NCBI GenBank assembly: GCA_022736495.1
Contig: DZCR01000089.1
Location: 1-7,754 of the forward strand
Length of the DNA stretch: 7,754 nucleotides
Reading direction: 5' to 3'
Origin: Desulfobacca acetoxidans
GTDB lineage: Bacteria > Desulfobacterota > Desulfobaccia > Desulfobaccales > 0-14-0-80-60-11
A model generated the notes under the pieces. The model made no database searches, was not told the DNA's origin, and saw nothing but the letters and a program-made list of their open reading frames with translations. Positions 6,373 through 7,754 of the stretch are shown piece by piece (within the stretch, counting starts at the first letter, position 1; each line of letters begins with the position of its first letter). Position numbers and translations under genes: made by a program.

Positions 6373-7275
6373 TTACCCCTCCCGATGAAAGGCCAGAATC
6401 AATTCCCTGACCACCTTGGTGGCAAAGACATCACTGTTGCCGCTGAGATCACAGGGCGGGGAGAGCTCCACCACATCGGCGGCCACCATGTTTTTATGGC
6501 GCAGGGCCTGAATAATTCGGATAAAGGAAAAGAAATCCTGACCGCCCGGTTCCGGGGTTCCGGTTCCAGGGAGGAAGGCGGGATCAAAATAATCGAGATC
6601 AAGGGTAAGATAGATGGGACGCTCGCGGGGAAGTCCTTCGATAAAGGCGACAAAGGCATCGAGACTGGGGGCGAGGGTCTGATTGGCGCGCATCCAGGCG
6701 TATTCATCCTTGGTGCCTGAGCGGATTCCAAACTGGAGCAGTTGATGATCAGGGCCGAAATGATCCAGACACCTTCTGATGACCGAGGCGTGGGAATAGT
6801 GATAGCCCTGATAGCCATCGCGCAGATCGGCATGGGCATCGAGATGGAGCAGCACCAGATCGGGAAAGGCCTGAAGGTATTTGGCGATGAAGGAGTAAGA
6901 GATGGAGTGTTCGCCGCCCAAGGTCAGGAATTTAACCCCGCTGCCTGCAAAATCAAGCCCGGCGGTAAGGTCGGTGAACCGGGCGTGGGCCGCCAGATAA
7001 TCCTGGTGCGGATCGCCACTCTGTTGGACGAGCAAATTCCCCAGATCATAAAAGGGTGCGGTCTCCTCAAGATCAAGATCCAGATAGGGCGAATAACTCT
7101 CGATATCCGAGGCCACCAGCCGAATGGCATCCGGGGCAATGGCAGTGCCCTTACGGAAACAGGCGGTGCCGTCAAAACCAAAGCCGATCATGTTCAGGCT
7201 GTGTGGTTGCGGCGTCACAGCAGGCAGGGCGGTGCGATACAGACGTTTGGGCGCTTGCAAGAGGGCTTCTGTCAT
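6373..7275 (-). CDS. speB: Agmatinase (agmatine ureohydrolase)
   Basis: SpeB hydrolyses agmatine to putrescine and urea with a binuclear Mn centre. The 300-residue protein shows every metal-binding block of the arginase/agmatinase family: GGEHS (H123), LDAHADLR (D146, H148, D150), and LTLDLDYFDP...PGTGTPEPGG (D226, D228). VVELSPPCD (E270) comes near the end. The start is set at the ATG at 7275. It has GAGGTGG just upstream (7279-7285), and the protein begins MTEALLQAPKRLY. The reading frame stays open upstream to 7380, but those extra 35 residues are translated from the dispersed repeat (CQSVCICGSF) and should not be included. The gene is followed after one base by speA, giving a complete arginine-to-putrescine module. 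Arginase or guanidinobutyrase activity is possible within the family, but adjacency to speA strongly favours agmatinase. Confidence 0.95.
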   Translation of the reverse strand: MTEALLQAPKRLYRTALPAVTPQPHSLNMIGFGFDGTACFRKGTAIAPDAIRLVASDIESYSPYLDLDLEETAPFYDLGNLLVQQSGDPHQDYLAAHARFTDLTAGLDFAGSGVKFLTLGGEHSISYSFIAKYLQAFPDLVLLHLDAHADLRDGYQGYHYSHASVIRRCLDHFGPDHQLLQFGIRSGTKDEYAWMRANQTLAPSLDAFVAFIEGLPRERPIYLTLDLDYFDPAFLPGTGTPEPGGQDFFSFIRIIQALRHKNMVAADVVELSPPCDLSGNSDVFATKVVRELILAFHREG

Positions 7276-7278
7276 TTT

Positions 7279-7285
7279 CCACCTC
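7279..7285 (-). promoter_or_regulatory. Ribosome binding site that decides the speB start
   Basis: GAGGTGG on the minus strand ends three bases before the ATG at 7275 (GAGGT with a 5-base gap). It supports this start over the upstream extension that runs into repeat DNA. A TATAAC at about 7290-7295 is a possible -10, but no convincing -35 is present 17 bases upstream. Confidence 0.7.
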
Positions 7286-7361
7286 GTTCTGGTTATATTG
7301 TTGGACACAAAGGAACCACAGATGCACACAGATTGACACAGATGCTGTGTGTTATATGGCT

Positions 7362-7407
7362 CTCGGGCCATGGTTCCCACGCTCCGGCGTGGGAACCATG
7401 GCCCGAG
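7362..7407. repeat. Perfect 21-bp hairpin with a 4-base loop
   Basis: The arms 7362-7382 and 7387-7407 (CTCGGGCCATGGTTCCCACG type) are exact reverse complements around the loop TCCG. The stem is GC-rich and could form a cruciform in DNA or a very stable RNA hairpin on either strand. No T-run follows. It could stop or pause read-through between the efflux gene and speB, but it looks primarily like a repeat unit. Confidence 0.8.
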
Positions 7408-7432
7408 CCGCTCCAGCGGCGTGTATGATACG

Positions 7433-7513
7433 GGACGCTGGAGCGTCCAAGGGCTACATACCCACGCTGGAGCGTGGGTACGATGCGGTGCTGGAGCGTG
7501 GGTACGATGGGGT
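7433..7513. repeat. Cluster of GCTGGAGCGT repeats: two palindromes and a 24-base tandem duplication
   Basis: GCTGGAGCGT occurs at 7437-7446, 7466-7475 and 7490-7499. GGACGCT-GG-AGCGTCC (7433-7448) and the 10-bp-arm palindrome at 7459-7480 (TACCCACGCT, GG centre) are perfect. Units 7466-7489 and 7490-7513 are tandem 24-mers differing at one base. The core matches the widespread ACGCTCCAGCGTGGGAAC-type intergenic repeat, recognised from memory. Confidence 0.75.
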
Positions 7514-7574
7514 ATCAGATAGCTTTGTTCTGTTATAATCCGTGTGTATCTGTGTGTATCTGTGGTTCAAACTG

Positions 7575-7754
7575 TCACTTCTGTGCCAGCTTCTCCGCCT
7601 CCGTGATCCAGCCCCCGCCCATGGCCTTGAATGCCTTGATGTTGGCTGCCAGCACTGTGTACTGGAGCTGGGTCTGGGCCAGTTTATTGGCAAAAAGGGA
7701 ACGATCCGCATCGAGCACCGGCAGGTAACTGGCGGTTCCCGCTTCAAACTGCAA
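7575..7754 (-). CDS. 3' end of an outer-membrane efflux channel (TolC/OprM/NodT family), cut by the window edge
   Basis: Only the last 59 codons and the stop (TGA, complement of 7575-7577) are inside the window; the gene continues beyond base 7754. The translated end contains GTASYLPVLDADRSLFANKLAQTQLQYTVLAANIKAFKAMGGGW, written here in pieces as the helical block SYLPVLDADRSLF followed by KLAQTQLQY and KAMGGGW. This is the classic C-terminal coiled-coil ending of RND-efflux outer-membrane factors (compare SYLEVLDAQRSLF and ALGGGW in OprM/NodT proteins). The protein would form the trimeric outer-membrane duct of a tripartite pump, and its inner-membrane pump and adaptor genes are probably upstream, outside the window. 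The stop codon is only 6 bases from the edge of the repeat block. Confidence 0.85.
   Translation of the reverse strand: MQFEAGTASYLPVLDADRSLFANKLAQTQLQYTVLAANIKAFKAMGGGWITEAEKLAQK

Larger units (their letters stand above)
7313..7568. repeat. Nested repeat block with about 31-bp inverted ends (CACAGAT type)
   Basis: The left end (7313-7343, GAACCACAGATGCACACAGA...) matches the reverse complement of the right end (7538-7568) at 27 of 31 positions. Each end consists of short CACAGAT/ACACAGAT units. AACCACAGAT...ACACAGAT is a familiar dispersed intergenic motif in environmental bacterial genomes. Within these ends sit a long hairpin and a second repeat family, described separately. The block fills almost the entire 299-base spacer between the efflux gene stop (7575) and the speB start (7275). 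The longest frames through it are repeat translations, not genes. Confidence 0.75.

Noticed and set aside
7433..7513. Possible CRISPR array
   Set aside because: The 24-base units are directly tandem with no unique spacers, are only two full copies, and are made of palindromes found in dispersed repeats.
7454..7747. 97-codon minus-strand frame across the repeat cluster and efflux gene end
   Set aside because: It is out of frame with the clear TolC/NodT C-terminus, and its second half (YPRSS repeats) is the GCTGGAGCGT repeat translated.

Overview
All recognisable genes in this window lie on the minus strand, so in transcription order they read from right to left. The window starts inside the last 59 codons of an outer-membrane efflux channel (TolC/NodT type). 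A roughly 260-base block of nested repeats follows, then an arginine decarboxylase pathway pair (speB, speA), a small palindromic repeat element with a likely terminator, an MntA-HepT type toxin-antitoxin pair, a methyl-accepting chemotaxis protein with a c-type heme sensor domain, and a periplasmic GlpQ-type glycerophosphodiester phosphodiesterase at the left end.

Organism: the window suggests a Gram-negative bacterium (outer-membrane channel, Sec-exported GlpQ). A periplasmic CxxCH sensor fused to a chemoreceptor and clutter from several intergenic repeat families are most familiar from the former Deltaproteobacteria (Desulfobacterota, Desulfobulbales-like) and their environmental relatives. 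That placement is inferred from gene content and style. The sequence contains no rRNA or other phylogenetic marker.

Layout: 50-1450 glpQ-like; 1451-1591 spacer with a 12-bp hairpin; 1592-3307 heme-sensor MCP; 3308-3535 spacer with the MCP ribosome binding site and little else visible; 3536-3892 hepT and 3885-4184 mntA, overlapping by 8 bases; 4185-4430 spacer with a palindromic element and hairpin terminator; 4431-6371 speA; 6373-7275 speB; 7276-7574 repeat-filled spacer; 7575-7754 efflux channel 3' end.

How the genes work together: SpeA turns arginine into agmatine and SpeB turns agmatine into putrescine plus urea. The two genes are separated by one base and are almost certainly co-transcribed and translationally coupled. 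MntA and HepT form a self-contained antitoxin/toxin unit. Its base composition looks more AT-rich than that of the flanking metabolic genes, which fits a horizontally acquired islet placed behind the speBA terminator. The MCP and GlpQ genes appear to be independent transcription units.

I find no clearly undescribed multi-gene system. The least ordinary parts are the nested repeat blocks at 7313-7568 and 4243-4434, the TA islet, the heme chemoreceptor, and the long proline-rich tail on the GlpQ homologue.
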